Shown one piece after another: positions 16,768 through 24,683 of a DNA stretch of 40,476 nucleotides. Position 1 is the first letter of the stretch; every line of letters begins with the position of its first letter. The notes beneath the pieces were generated by a model. The model did not search any database and was not told the origin of the DNA. It saw nothing but the letters and a program-made list of their open reading frames with translations. The DNA is from Comamonadaceae bacterium (GTDB lineage Bacteria; Pseudomonadota; Gammaproteobacteria; Burkholderiales; Burkholderiaceae_C), in assembly GCA_947372865.1 (NCBI GenBank), contig CANBVJ010000028.1, positions 1-40,476 of the forward strand, read 5' to 3'. Both the position numbers and the translations under genes were made by a program.

Positions 16768-18096
16768 TCAGTCCGCTTGCGGCAAGTGGGTTAAGCAGTC
16801 GTCCAGTGCGTCGATAAAGAAGTCCACATGCTCACGCTGCAGCACCAAAGGCGGGCGGATTTTGAGCACATTGGCGCGCGGGCTGCAGGCGCTGATCAGC
16901 ACACCGCGCGCCTTCATGCCGTTGACCACGCGGGTGGTAAAGCCCGCCGCCGGGCGGCTGGGGTCGCCGCCTTGCACCAACTCCACACCCAGAAACAGAC
17001 CAAACTGCCGCACGTCGCCAATGCAATCGTGGCGCTGCGCCAGGGCTTGCAGGCACTGGCCAAAGTACTGGCCCTGCGCCTGGGCGTTTTGCAGCAAGTG
17101 TTCGCCCTCCAGCACATCCAACACCGCCATGCCCACGGCGGCGCTCACCGTGTTGCCGCCAAAGGTGTTGAAGTAGCGCGTCTCGCGGGCAAAAGCGTCG
17201 AGCAGGTCGTGGCGCGCGCACAGGCCGGCCAGCGGGTGGCCGTTGCCCATGGGTTTGCCCAGGGTAACGATGTCGGGCGCAATGGCGTGGCGCTGGTAGC
17301 CCCACATATGCGTGCCGGTGCGGCCAAAGCCGGGTTGCACCTCATCGGCAATCACCACCATACCCGCCGCCCGGGCACGCGCCACGGCGGCGGCCAAGAA
17401 GCCTGCGGGCGCGCCATAGACGCCGTCACTGGTAAACAGCGAATCGAACAAAAACGCCGCCGGGCGCACGCCATCAGCCTGCATGCGCGCCAGTGCCACG
17501 TCCACGCCTGCGGCAAAGGCGGCGCCCACATCGGCTCCAGGCACGCCATAAGCCCGGGGCGCGGGCACGGTGTAGACCTGCGGCAGCCCGCTGGCGATAT
17601 TGCCCAGCGAAGGCGAACAGGCCGAGGTGGTTTGCGTCACCCCGTGGTAAGCCCATTCGGTGACGATGACGCCGGTGCCGCCGGTGTGGAACTGTGCCAG
17701 GCGCAGTGCCAGGTCATTGGCTTCGCTGCCGGTGCAGGTGAACATGATGCGGTTCAGGCTGGCGTGGTGGGTGGCGAGCAGGCGCTCCGCGTAGTCCAGC
17801 AAGGTCTCGTTCAGGTAGCGGGTGTGGGTGTTGAGCAGCGCGGCCTGGGTTTGCAGGGCCTGCAGCACCTGCGGGTGGCAGTGGCCCAAAGACACCACGT
17901 TGTTGTAGGCGTCCAGGTAGCGCTTGCCCTCGGCGTCCCACACCCACACGCCTTCGCCGCGCACCAGTTCGACCGGGTCTTGGTAAAACAGCCGGTAGGC
18001 GGGCCCGAGCAGCGCTTCGCGCCGACGGATCAGGGCTTGGCGGCGCGCGGGCAGATCGCCCATTGCGGCAGGGTCAAAGGCGTTGATGGTTTTCAT
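16768..18096 (-). CDS. class III PLP enzyme, phospho-lyase-like (AGXT2L type)
   Basis: A 442-residue fold-type I PLP enzyme. DEVQPGFGRTG (Asp251) and TLGKPMGNGHP (Lys281 binds PLP) are clear. YNNVVSLGHCHP, TCTGSEANDLA and FNTFGGN match the subgroup that includes ethanolamine-phosphate and 5-phosphohydroxylysine phospho-lyases, rather than ordinary omega-aminotransferases. Its start overlaps the stop of the APH-type kinase (ATGA, 18093-18096), so the two are made together. Kinase plus phospho-lyase gives a two-step route: phosphorylate a hydroxy-amine, then eliminate phosphate and ammonia to leave an aldehyde. Whether the substrate is hydroxylysine, ethanolamine or another amino alcohol cannot be read from sequence. 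Confidence 0.8.
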   Translation of the reverse strand: MKTINAFDPAAMGDLPARRQALIRRREALLGPAYRLFYQDPVELVRGEGVWVWDAEGKRYLDAYNNVVSLGHCHPQVLQALQTQAALLNTHTRYLNETLLDYAERLLATHHASLNRIMFTCTGSEANDLALRLAQFHTGGTGVIVTEWAYHGVTQTTSACSPSLGNIASGLPQVYTVPAPRAYGVPGADVGAAFAAGVDVALARMQADGVRPAAFLFDSLFTSDGVYGAPAGFLAAAVARARAAGMVVIADEVQPGFGRTGTHMWGYQRHAIAPDIVTLGKPMGNGHPLAGLCARHDLLDAFARETRYFNTFGGNTVSAAVGMAVLDVLEGEHLLQNAQAQGQYFGQCLQALAQRHDCIGDVRQFGLFLGVELVQGGDPSRPAAGFTTRVVNGMKARGVLISACSPRANVLKIRPPLVLQREHVDFFIDALDDCLTHLPQAD

Positions 18097-19157
18097 AAGT
18101 CCTTCGTTTCTTGCGCGGGGTGCAGATGCTGCAGCAAGGCGTCTGCGGCAGCGTCCAGCCCCGGCTCCATGAGCGCGCGCAGGCCTGCGCTGGCCACGGC
18201 ATGGTTGCGCAAAATGTAGACGCGGTTCTCAGGAAACCACAGCGCACGCTGCTCGGTAATGCACAAGGTCATGGCGCAGCGCACCGCCGCGAGCAAGGGC
18301 AAGAGTTGCAGTTCGCCCCGAGACAGCGGGTTGGCAGCCTGGTAGCCCTGCGCAAAGTCAACCATATTGCCCAGGCTGGGCTGGCCGGCCTCACACCCCT
18401 GGTAGGACATGGCCACCGCCACGTCAAACACGCGCGGGCCGTGCACCATGTCGCCAAAGTCCAGCACGCCGCAGACCTGGCGCGGGTCTACCGGGTGCAC
18501 CAGCAGGTTGTAGGGGTTGAAGTCGTTGTGCAAATACTGCTGCGCCAGCGTGGGCAGCAGCGGCTGCACGTCTTGCACATACCGGCCAAACACCAGCTCG
18601 CCCCAGGCGCGCGACTGCGGGTCGGCAATGGCGGGCAGCCAAGCCTGCAACTCGGGCGTGCGGTGGATGTCCCACAGCAAAGCGGGGTTGCTCACCAGTG
18701 GGTAGTCAAACCCGGCCAGCGCCCGGTCCAACGCGCCCAGGGAGGCGCCGATGGATTGGCGCTGCGCGGCGCTGGCCGGCGCCTCATGCAGCGGCAGGCC
18801 CGGCAAGTAGCCCAGCATGCGGGCGTAGCAAACACCGTCTGGCCCCGGTATGGCCAGCAGATGCGCGCCGCCCTGCCAGCGGTGAATGCGCTGCACCGGC
18901 AACTGCGGCGCGTGCTGGGCCAGGTGCTCCAGCGTGGCGTTTTGCAAGGCCAGTGCGGCCGGGTTTTCTTGGCTGTCGCTGACCTTAAGGACGTAGCGCA
19001 CAGGTGCAGCCTGCGCGGGCGCCTCCATCTTCACCAAAAAGTTCAGATCCCGCTCGCCACTGAGATGGCGCACCGACGTGGCGTGTGGGAAAAACTGCGC
19101 GCGCACCAGCGCCAGGAGTTGCGCCAGGTCAGTGGAGGGGGTGGCGGGGGGTAGCAC
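18093..19157 (-). CDS. APH-family small-molecule kinase, hydroxylysine-kinase-like
   Basis: An aminoglycoside-phosphotransferase-fold kinase. Ser-Gly-Glu-Arg-Asp and YVLKVSD form the N-lobe with its lysine. HNDFNPYNLL is the catalytic loop and VLDFGD the metal loop. The closest analogy is hydroxylysine kinase (AGPHD1), because that kinase is functionally tied to AGXT2L phospho-lyases and the two genes here are overlapped. Resistance to aminoglycosides is unlikely. The start is uncertain: no ATG fits, and the GTG at 19157 is my choice because the fold begins soon after. The frame stays open to 19298 but that part looks random. No good ribosome binding site precedes the GTG. Confidence 0.75.
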   Translation of the reverse strand: MLPPATPSTDLAQLLALVRAQFFPHATSVRHLSGERDLNFLVKMEAPAQAAPVRYVLKVSDSQENPAALALQNATLEHLAQHAPQLPVQRIHRWQGGAHLLAIPGPDGVCYARMLGYLPGLPLHEAPASAAQRQSIGASLGALDRALAGFDYPLVSNPALLWDIHRTPELQAWLPAIADPQSRAWGELVFGRYVQDVQPLLPTLAQQYLHNDFNPYNLLVHPVDPRQVCGVLDFGDMVHGPRVFDVAVAMSYQGCEAGQPSLGNMVDFAQGYQAANPLSRGELQLLPLLAAVRCAMTLCITEQRALWFPENRVYILRNHAVASAGLRALMEPGLDAAADALLQHLHPAQETKDL

Positions 19158-19358
19158 GGAGGGATAAGCGGGGCTGCGGGTTGTGAATGAGCATAGCGCA
19201 TGGGGCTTGCGCCGCTGGGAGGATGCAGGCGGCGCCGTTCGGGTACAGTGACTTTCCCATGCTGTTTTGCGCTGGCGACGAAGTGGCGCGTTCTGCAAAG
19301 AAAATCCTGCCCGGCATTTAAAAATGGACCGATCTGCAACACCCGAGAGATCACCTTG

Positions 19359-20852
19359 ATGATTAAAAAATCCTTGCTATTTATCCTTGGCGCTTTGCTC
19401 TTATTGATCGCAGTGCTTGCCATCAACACCCTGCGAAAGACGTCGCACCAATTGCAGGTGCCCGCGCTGGCGCCGCTGGACATTGACAAGCCAGCAGCGG
19501 CGGACCGCTTGGCACAGGTCGTTCGGATCAGCACCGTGTCATCGCGCGATGACGCCCAGCTCAATGCCGACAAATTTCGGCAATTGCACGCCTTGCTGCA
19601 AGCCAAGTTCCCGCTGATTCATGCCAAGCTCAAGCGCGAGGAAGTGGCTGGCCTGAGCCTTTTGTACACCTGGCAAGGCAGCGACGCGCAGGCCCAGCCC
19701 ATCCTGCTCATGGCCCACCAGGACGTGGTGCCTGTCGCACCAGGCACCGAGGGCGACTGGCAGGTGCCGCCGTTTGCGGGTGAAGTGAAAGATGGCTTTG
19801 TGTGGGGCCGTGGCTCTTGGGACAACAAGGGCAATTTGATGTCCCAAATGGAAGCGGTGGAAATGCTGTTGGCCAGCGGCTTTGCACCGAAGCGCACGGT
19901 GTACCTGGCTTTTGGCGCGGACGAAGAGGTGGGCGGCTTGCGCGGCGCGGCAAAGATTGCCGCCCTCTTGGCCGAGCGCAAAGTGCATCTTGATTTTGTG
20001 ATTGACGAGGGATTGTTGGTGTTGGATGGCGTCATGCCGGGGCTCAAACAACCGGCCGCTCTGATCGGTGTGGCAGAGAAGGGCTATATGTCTGTGGTGC
20101 TAAAAATGTCCGCCACACCAGGACACGCCTCCATGCCGCCCAAACCGGGCACCAGCGCCATTGCCATGATGAGCGCTGCCTTGAAGCGCTTAGACGACGA
20201 GCAGTTGCCCGGAGGCATTCGCGGCGTTGCGGGGGAAATGTTTGAGGCCCTGGCCCCTGAGATGGGTGGCTTCTCGCGGGTCGCGCTCTCGAACCTGTGG
20301 CTGTTCGGCCCGGTCGTGCAAAAGCAGCTCGAAGGCGCGGGCAGCACCAACGCCATGATGCGCACGACCACCGCCTTGACGATTGTCAACGCCGGCAACA
20401 AGGAAAATGTACTGCCGGGCCGCGCCGAGGCGACGGTCAACTTCCGTATCTTGCCGGGCGACACCAAAGAGCAGGTGATGGAGCACATGCGCAACAAAGT
20501 GGCGCAGGCGACGGGCTCCTCGTCGTTTGAGTTGTTGGCGCTGCCCGGCGCGGTCAATTCGTCCAAGATCGCCCCTACCAACTCAGCCCAATACGCCGTT
20601 CTCAACAAGACCATCCGCGAAATATTTCCAGACGCCTTGGTCGCCCCTGGGCTGATGGTGGCGGGCACCGACTCGATCCACTACGGCCCGATCAGTGACC
20701 ACATCTTCAAGTTCTCGCCGGTGCGGGCCAACGCGGAAGACCTCAAGCGCTTCCACGGAACCAACGAGCGGCTGGGTGTGGACAACTATGCGGACGCGAT
20801 CCGCTTTTACCATCGCCTGATCAGCGAAGTCTCAGCAGCACCTTTGCCCTAA
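19359..20852 (+). CDS. membrane-anchored M20-family peptidase/amidohydrolase (CPS1/PM20D1-like)
   Basis: A 497-residue zinc hydrolase. It opens with MIKKSLLFIL and a hydrophobic helix to about residue 23, which would anchor it in the inner membrane with the catalytic domain in the periplasm. Zinc and catalytic residues are visible: LMAHQDVVPV (His120, Asp122), GRGSWDNKG (Asp155), GADEEVGG (Glu189, Glu190), VIDEG, and a C-terminal GTDSIHYG with His. The layout follows yeast carboxypeptidase S and mammalian PM20D1, so it should cleave an amide bond in a small peptide or N-acyl amino acid. The ATG at 19359 follows a purine-rich CGAGAGA. It is alone in its direction, followed 28 bases later by the flavoenzyme gene. 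Confidence 0.88.
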   Translation: MIKKSLLFILGALLLLIAVLAINTLRKTSHQLQVPALAPLDIDKPAAADRLAQVVRISTVSSRDDAQLNADKFRQLHALLQAKFPLIHAKLKREEVAGLSLLYTWQGSDAQAQPILLMAHQDVVPVAPGTEGDWQVPPFAGEVKDGFVWGRGSWDNKGNLMSQMEAVEMLLASGFAPKRTVYLAFGADEEVGGLRGAAKIAALLAERKVHLDFVIDEGLLVLDGVMPGLKQPAALIGVAEKGYMSVVLKMSATPGHASMPPKPGTSAIAMMSAALKRLDDEQLPGGIRGVAGEMFEALAPEMGGFSRVALSNLWLFGPVVQKQLEGAGSTNAMMRTTTALTIVNAGNKENVLPGRAEATVNFRILPGDTKEQVMEHMRNKVAQATGSSSFELLALPGAVNSSKIAPTNSAQYAVLNKTIREIFPDALVAPGLMVAGTDSIHYGPISDHIFKFSPVRANAEDLKRFHGTNERLGVDNYADAIRFYHRLISEVSAAPLP

Positions 20853-20880
20853 GCCTGATCGCGCCTTAACGCCAATCCCC

Positions 20881-22113
20881 ATGAATCTGTTCACCCCACT
20901 CCCACTGCCCAATGGCACGACCCTTCCCAACCGCATTGCCAAAGCCGCCATGGAAGAAAACATGTGCGACGCCAACCATGCACCATCCGCCGCCTTGTTG
21001 CGTTTGTACCAAGCGTGGGCTGACGGCGGCGCGGGCCTGGTATTGACTGGGAACGTGATGGTCGATCGCCGCGCCATGACCGGCCCTGGTGGCGTGGTGC
21101 TGGAAGACGACAGCCACCTCGACCAGTTCAAGCAATGGGCGCAGGTGGCCCGCGCTAGGGGTGCACAGGTGTGGATGCAAATCAGCCATCCAGGCCGGCA
21201 AATGATGGCGGCGCTGGGACAGGAAACCTGGTCTGCCTCGGCGGTGCCCCTGGATATGGGCAATTTGTCGAACAAGTTTTCTGTGCCCAAAGCCATGACT
21301 GCGGCCGATATCCATGAAATTGAGCAGCGCTTTGTTCGCACCGCGCAACTGGCCGAGCAGGCCGGTTTCAATGGCGTGCAAATCCATGCGGCGCATGGCT
21401 ATTTGTTGAGCCAGTTTCTCTCGCCTATTTCCAACCAACGGCAAGACGCCTGGGGTGGCAGCATCGAAAACCGTGCCCGGCTATTGGTCGATATCGTCAA
21501 GGCGGTTCGGGCCGTGGTGGCGCCGCAGTTTGCGGTGGCCGTCAAGTTGAATTCGGCCGACTTTCAGCGCGGCGGCTTCAGCCTGCAGGACGCGCAAGAG
21601 GTGGTGCAAATGCTCAACGCTTTGAACCTCGACGTCATCGAGGTCTCGGGCGGCAGCTATGAGGCGCCCGCCATGCAGGGCCAAGCCCGAGACGGCCGCA
21701 CGCTGGCGCGGGAAGCCTACTTTTTGGAGTTTGCGCAAGACATGCTGACATTAGCCCAGATGCCACTCATGGTGACTGGCGGAATTCGCCGCAAAGCCGT
21801 CGCCGACAAGGTGCTGCGCAGCGGTGTGGCGCTGGTGGGCATCGCCACTGCCTTGGCCATCGACCCTTCGCTTCCCAATGCCTGGCGCGCAGGTGAGGAT
21901 GTGGCGCCGGCGTTGAGCCCCATCACCTGGAAAAACAAAATGATGGCGTCGCTGGCCACCATGGCGCGGGTGAAATACCAGCTTAAGCGCCTGAGCCAGG
22001 GGCGCTCTACTAACCCACGCATTTCACCATTGTGGGCCTTGGTTTCGCAGCAGCTCATGACGGGCCGGCAGTCCAAACATTACCGTCAATGGATGGTAAG
22101 CCGTAGCACTTAA
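20881..22113 (+). CDS. NADH:flavin oxidoreductase, old yellow enzyme family
   Basis: A 410-residue FMN barrel enzyme. LPNRIAKAAMEENM at the N-terminus, WMQISHPGRQ, the active-site stretch VQIHAAHGYLLSQFLSP, the NQRQDAWGGSIENRARL motif and VTGGIRRKAVADKVL are all landmarks of the single-domain NamA/OYE group. Such enzymes reduce activated C=C bonds with NAD(P)H; the physiological substrate is normally unknown and is so here. There is no C-terminal iron-sulfur or FAD domain, so it is not a 2,4-dienoyl-CoA reductase. The start is the ATG at 20881, 28 bases after the peptidase gene, so both may be on one transcript. The 3' end overlaps the convergent DUF2127 gene by 4 bases. Confidence 0.88.
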   Translation: MNLFTPLPLPNGTTLPNRIAKAAMEENMCDANHAPSAALLRLYQAWADGGAGLVLTGNVMVDRRAMTGPGGVVLEDDSHLDQFKQWAQVARARGAQVWMQISHPGRQMMAALGQETWSASAVPLDMGNLSNKFSVPKAMTAADIHEIEQRFVRTAQLAEQAGFNGVQIHAAHGYLLSQFLSPISNQRQDAWGGSIENRARLLVDIVKAVRAVVAPQFAVAVKLNSADFQRGGFSLQDAQEVVQMLNALNLDVIEVSGGSYEAPAMQGQARDGRTLAREAYFLEFAQDMLTLAQMPLMVTGGIRRKAVADKVLRSGVALVGIATALAIDPSLPNAWRAGEDVAPALSPITWKNKMMASLATMARVKYQLKRLSQGRSTNPRISPLWALVSQQLMTGRQSKHYRQWMVSRST

Positions 22114-22622
22114 TTTTTTGCAGGCGCCGGGCTTTGCGCTCTGCGCTGGCGCAAGCGCACCACCATGTAGGCCACCACAGCAAGGTTCAACACCAGAACG
22201 CCGGCGTTGATCCATGTGGTGCTGTGGAACAGGTGGCTCACCTCCAGCGGCAGATACAAGGCGCCAGACACTGCGGCCAGCCATTCCGCACAGGCCCGGT
22301 CTTTCCATAAGCCATAGGCCTCGCTGAGCCGAATGCCTGCATAGGCCCACAGCAGGAGCACCACCTGGCGCAGATTGGCATTGGCCAGCAGCGTTGCATC
22401 GTCCAAGAGCATGCGCGGATAGTGGGCTTCGGGGTCCAGATGGAAGTGCCCCACCAGGGCGTGCGCAGTGGCCTGTATGTCGTGGTGCATCAGGCTCAGC
22501 AAGCCTAGGCTGCCGACGATTGCGGCCAAGCCCTTGAGCGCTTCAAAAAGCGCAATGAGGTGGAGCGTAGTAGCCCGCGCTTGGGAAGAGTGGTTTGGCA
22601 TGCGCTTGGGGAAGTACACCAT
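22110..22622 (-). CDS. DUF2127-like membrane protein
   Basis: A 170-residue protein with four hydrophobic segments. LIALFEALKGLAAIVG near the start and LWAYAGIRLSEAYGLW in the middle are typical of DUF2127 proteins, whose function is unknown. ALYLPLEVSHLF lies before the last helix. The ATG at 22622 shares its A with the TGA of the AlkD-like gene (TGATG), so translation is coupled to that gene. An internal ATG at 22601 is possible. Nothing in the sequence links it to DNA repair except this coupling. Confidence 0.75.
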   Translation of the reverse strand: MVYFPKRMPNHSSQARATTLHLIALFEALKGLAAIVGSLGLLSLMHHDIQATAHALVGHFHLDPEAHYPRMLLDDATLLANANLRQVVLLLWAYAGIRLSEAYGLWKDRACAEWLAAVSGALYLPLEVSHLFHSTTWINAGVLVLNLAVVAYMVVRLRQRRAQSPAPAKN

Positions 22623-23314
22623 CAACCCAGATGTTTTGCAGCCTCGCGGCGCGTCAGGCCCGACAGATGCTGCGCGTGCTGCGCCAAAAAGGCGCGCACC
22701 GCTTCAGGCCGGGTGCGGGCATGGTCGCGCAGCGCCCAGCCAATGGCCTTGCGGATAAAGAAGTCAGGCTCAGGGGCCAGAGCCAGCGCGTAGCGCAACA
22801 GCCGCACCTCGTCGGTTTGCGCCTTCCAACCCAGTTGGTGCAGCATGGCCACGCGGCGCACCCACAGGCTGGGGTGGCCCAGGCACGCATCCATGGCGCG
22901 CTGCACATCGGGCTGGCTTGGGCGCGCACGCAGCAAGATATCGCCCACCACACCGGCCAGACCGTCCACCGTGTCCCACCACGGTTTGCGCTGCACCAGT
23001 TGCAGCAAGTGCGCCACGTTGTCGGGGCCTAACTGCCGGTGGTATTTGGCCAGCAAGTCCACCGCGGCGTACTGAAATTCACGCTCAGGTAAATCCCACA
23101 ACTTGTCGGCCAAGGCCAGCAGATCGGGCGCAGCCCAGCCGCTTAACTTGGGCAAGTCGCGCAAGGCCTGGCGGCGCGGCGTGGCGCGGATGCCCAAAAA
23201 CGCAAACTGCTCCAGCATGTAGGCGCGCATGGGCGCAGCTTGCTGCCCACAGGCCAGGGGGCGCAGGGCGGCTTCAATTTGCGAGAGCAGGGCTGCTACG
23301 GGTAGGGTGCTCAT
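22622..23314 (-). CDS. DNA alkylation repair protein, AlkD-like
   Basis: A 230-residue all-helical protein built of HEAT-like repeats. REFQYAAVDLLAKYHRQLG, KPWWDTVDGLAGVVGDIL and FFIRKAIGWALRDHARTRPEAVRAF (segments described, not joined) match the AlkD family of DNA glycosylases that remove N3- and N7-alkylated purines. The WWDTVD element contains the Trp and Asp used in base excision in that family. The start at 23314 (MSTLPVAALLSQIE) is supported by the fold start; an extra 40 upstream residues in frame look random. It is first in a two-gene unit with the DUF2127 gene. Confidence 0.87.
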   Translation of the reverse strand: MSTLPVAALLSQIEAALRPLACGQQAAPMRAYMLEQFAFLGIRATPRRQALRDLPKLSGWAAPDLLALADKLWDLPEREFQYAAVDLLAKYHRQLGPDNVAHLLQLVQRKPWWDTVDGLAGVVGDILLRARPSQPDVQRAMDACLGHPSLWVRRVAMLHQLGWKAQTDEVRLLRYALALAPEPDFFIRKAIGWALRDHARTRPEAVRAFLAQHAQHLSGLTRREAAKHLG

Positions 23315-23427
23315 AGGGTGCGCAAAACGGCTGAAATTACCACAGAGTAAGGTAGAAAAAGGCTGACCCAGGCTTGAGGCCAAGGTAAATCGCTGGCCAC
23401 CCCCTTCGTACCGCAGGGCCCGCAGTG

Positions 23428-23709
23428 ATGGCATTGGCGCCTGTGTCTGTCACAGAGTCGTCTGTATTCGCCAGAGCTTATAAGAAATTACACCTGCAGC
23501 AAAAGCAAGATGTCGATACGGCGGTCGAGGGGATCGTGTCAAATCCGCAGGCAGGCGCGGCCAAGCGAGGCGATCTTGCCGGGGTCTCTATGTACAAGTT
23601 CAAGAGCCAAGTCCAAGTGGTGCTGCTGGCCTATGCGTTTGAACCGCAGACTCGCCATCTATTGCTACTTGGCTCACACGAAAACACCTATCGGGAACTG
23701 AAGCGCTGA
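23428..23709 (+). CDS. RelE/ParE-type toxin, apparently orphan
   Basis: A 93-residue protein. VTESSVFARAYKKLHLQQK, IVSNPQAGAAKRGDLAG, and VLLAYAF with LLLLGSHENTYRELKR are the elements of a RelE/ParE-superfamily toxin subgroup that would cleave mRNA or poison gyrase. The ATG at 23428 overlaps a TGA of an upstream frame (TGATG), as would be normal if an antitoxin gene once preceded it. That frame, however, has stops at 23348 and 23375 and no recognisable antitoxin. None follows within 370 bases either. The cognate antitoxin may be lost, or the toxin may be inactive. Confidence 0.7.
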   Translation: MALAPVSVTESSVFARAYKKLHLQQKQDVDTAVEGIVSNPQAGAAKRGDLAGVSMYKFKSQVQVVLLAYAFEPQTRHLLLLGSHENTYRELKR

Positions 23710-24083
23710 AGCGGTTTTTGAAGGTAGTAAGGGCTGGACGCGGACCATCACTTCGAGAAAAGGATCGGCAGCAGCGACACAAAGCGGACAGTCGCCGGGC
23801 TGCCTTGGGTGGCGGTGATGCAGCTTTTCCAGCCATTCAAAATGGCGCGTTTTACAAAATTGAAAGCGCATACGGTTAAGAAACTTTTCTTCTCGATTGC
23901 AGCCATAGGAAGAAACTGATTTCCAGGTAGGGGTAGTTCGTCTGGGAATTTCGACGCCCGACTCCCCGGAGTTCAGGAAATCGTGTTGGCACTTAGGTGC
24001 GTGACATCAAGTAGGTTTGAAGTTTTTATTAGATCGACCAGGTTAGCCTCAATTACGGCTTTAACTTCGCCGCTTGCCTAATG
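23710..24083. other. 374-base spacer between the orphan toxin and the phosphonate operon
   Basis: I find no convincing gene here. A 65-codon minus-strand frame (23871 down to 23674) contains a CPLC and a Cys-free tail but overlaps the toxin gene and resembles nothing I know. Composition is less GC-rich than on either side. The phosphonate operon should end in this stretch, but I see no stem-loop with a T-run. Confidence 0.45.
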
Positions 24084-24644
24084 CTAAGAGACAGCGACTT
24101 GGCCCATCAATGCGGCGTAATGCTCCAGTGCCGGTGTAACTTGTCCGGGCACTTTAGCCAGGTCGTCATAGCGGCGCAGGCGCACCGCTTCGGCATAAAA
24201 GGTCAGGTCTTCAAACGCGCGTACTTGCGCATCGTCGTAGCGCCCGCCCTGCAATTCCAGGCTGTGCTTGGACGCGGGTGACAGGCCTGCCCAATAGCCG
24301 GAATCGACCGCGCACAAATAGCGTTTGGCGTCCACGTGCAGCTTGATGGGTTCGAGCACCGCGTCAGGAAACAGGCCGCGCAAAAACGGCAATGCAACAA
24401 ACTGGTGCAAATCGTCCTGGGTTGGCGCGCCATCTTCATCGGCCGCAGCGTCGCGGCTAGCGCCAAGCATGTGACCCAGATCGTGCAAAAGCGCGGCCAC
24501 GACGGAAGCAGGCGCTTCGTTCGCCAGTTCAGCCAGGTGCGCGCATTGCAGCGCATGTTCAAGTTGGCTCACCGCCTCTTGGCCGTACCAGGTGGTGGCG
24601 CGGCTGCCGAGTAGATCAACTATTTCTGGGATGGCCAGTGACAT
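24084..24644 (-). CDS. phnZ: PhnZ-like HD-domain phosphonate oxygenase
   Basis: A 186-residue HD-domain protein. Tyr20, Glu23, His30, and His54-Asp55 with His58 (LLHDLGHM) have the spacing I recall for PhnZ Tyr24, Glu27, His34, His58-Asp59 and His62. That makes it a likely mixed-valent diiron oxygenase cleaving the C-P bond of an alpha-hydroxyphosphonate; PhnZ turns 2-amino-1-hydroxyethylphosphonate into glycine and phosphate. The ATG at 24644 follows GGAGAG. It is the last gene of the phosphonate operon, 39 bases after the second phnE. PhnY, which makes the hydroxylated substrate, is not in the window, so it may use an imported or otherwise made hydroxyphosphonate. It gives a second, oxygen-dependent C-P cleavage route beside C-P lyase. 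Confidence 0.88.
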   Translation of the reverse strand: MSLAIPEIVDLLGSRATTWYGQEAVSQLEHALQCAHLAELANEAPASVVAALLHDLGHMLGASRDAAADEDGAPTQDDLHQFVALPFLRGLFPDAVLEPIKLHVDAKRYLCAVDSGYWAGLSPASKHSLELQGGRYDDAQVRAFEDLTFYAEAVRLRRYDDLAKVPGQVTPALEHYAALMGQVAVS

Positions 24645-24683
24645 GTAACTCTCCGGTTGGGTCTGTACAGTGCGGACGTGCAA

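Noticed and set aside
16828..18219. Plus-strand frame of 463 codons opposite the phospho-lyase-like gene
   Set aside because: His, Gln, Gly and Ala-rich shadow with no motif; the minus strand has the PLP lysine and an overlapping kinase.
18093..19157. Aminoglycoside resistance gene
   Set aside because: The kinase fold is shared by many small-molecule kinases, and the overlap with an AGXT2L-type enzyme argues for a metabolic role.
23674..23871. 65-codon minus-strand frame with a CPLC motif
   Set aside because: It overlaps the RelE-like gene, has no ribosome binding site that I can see, and resembles no family.
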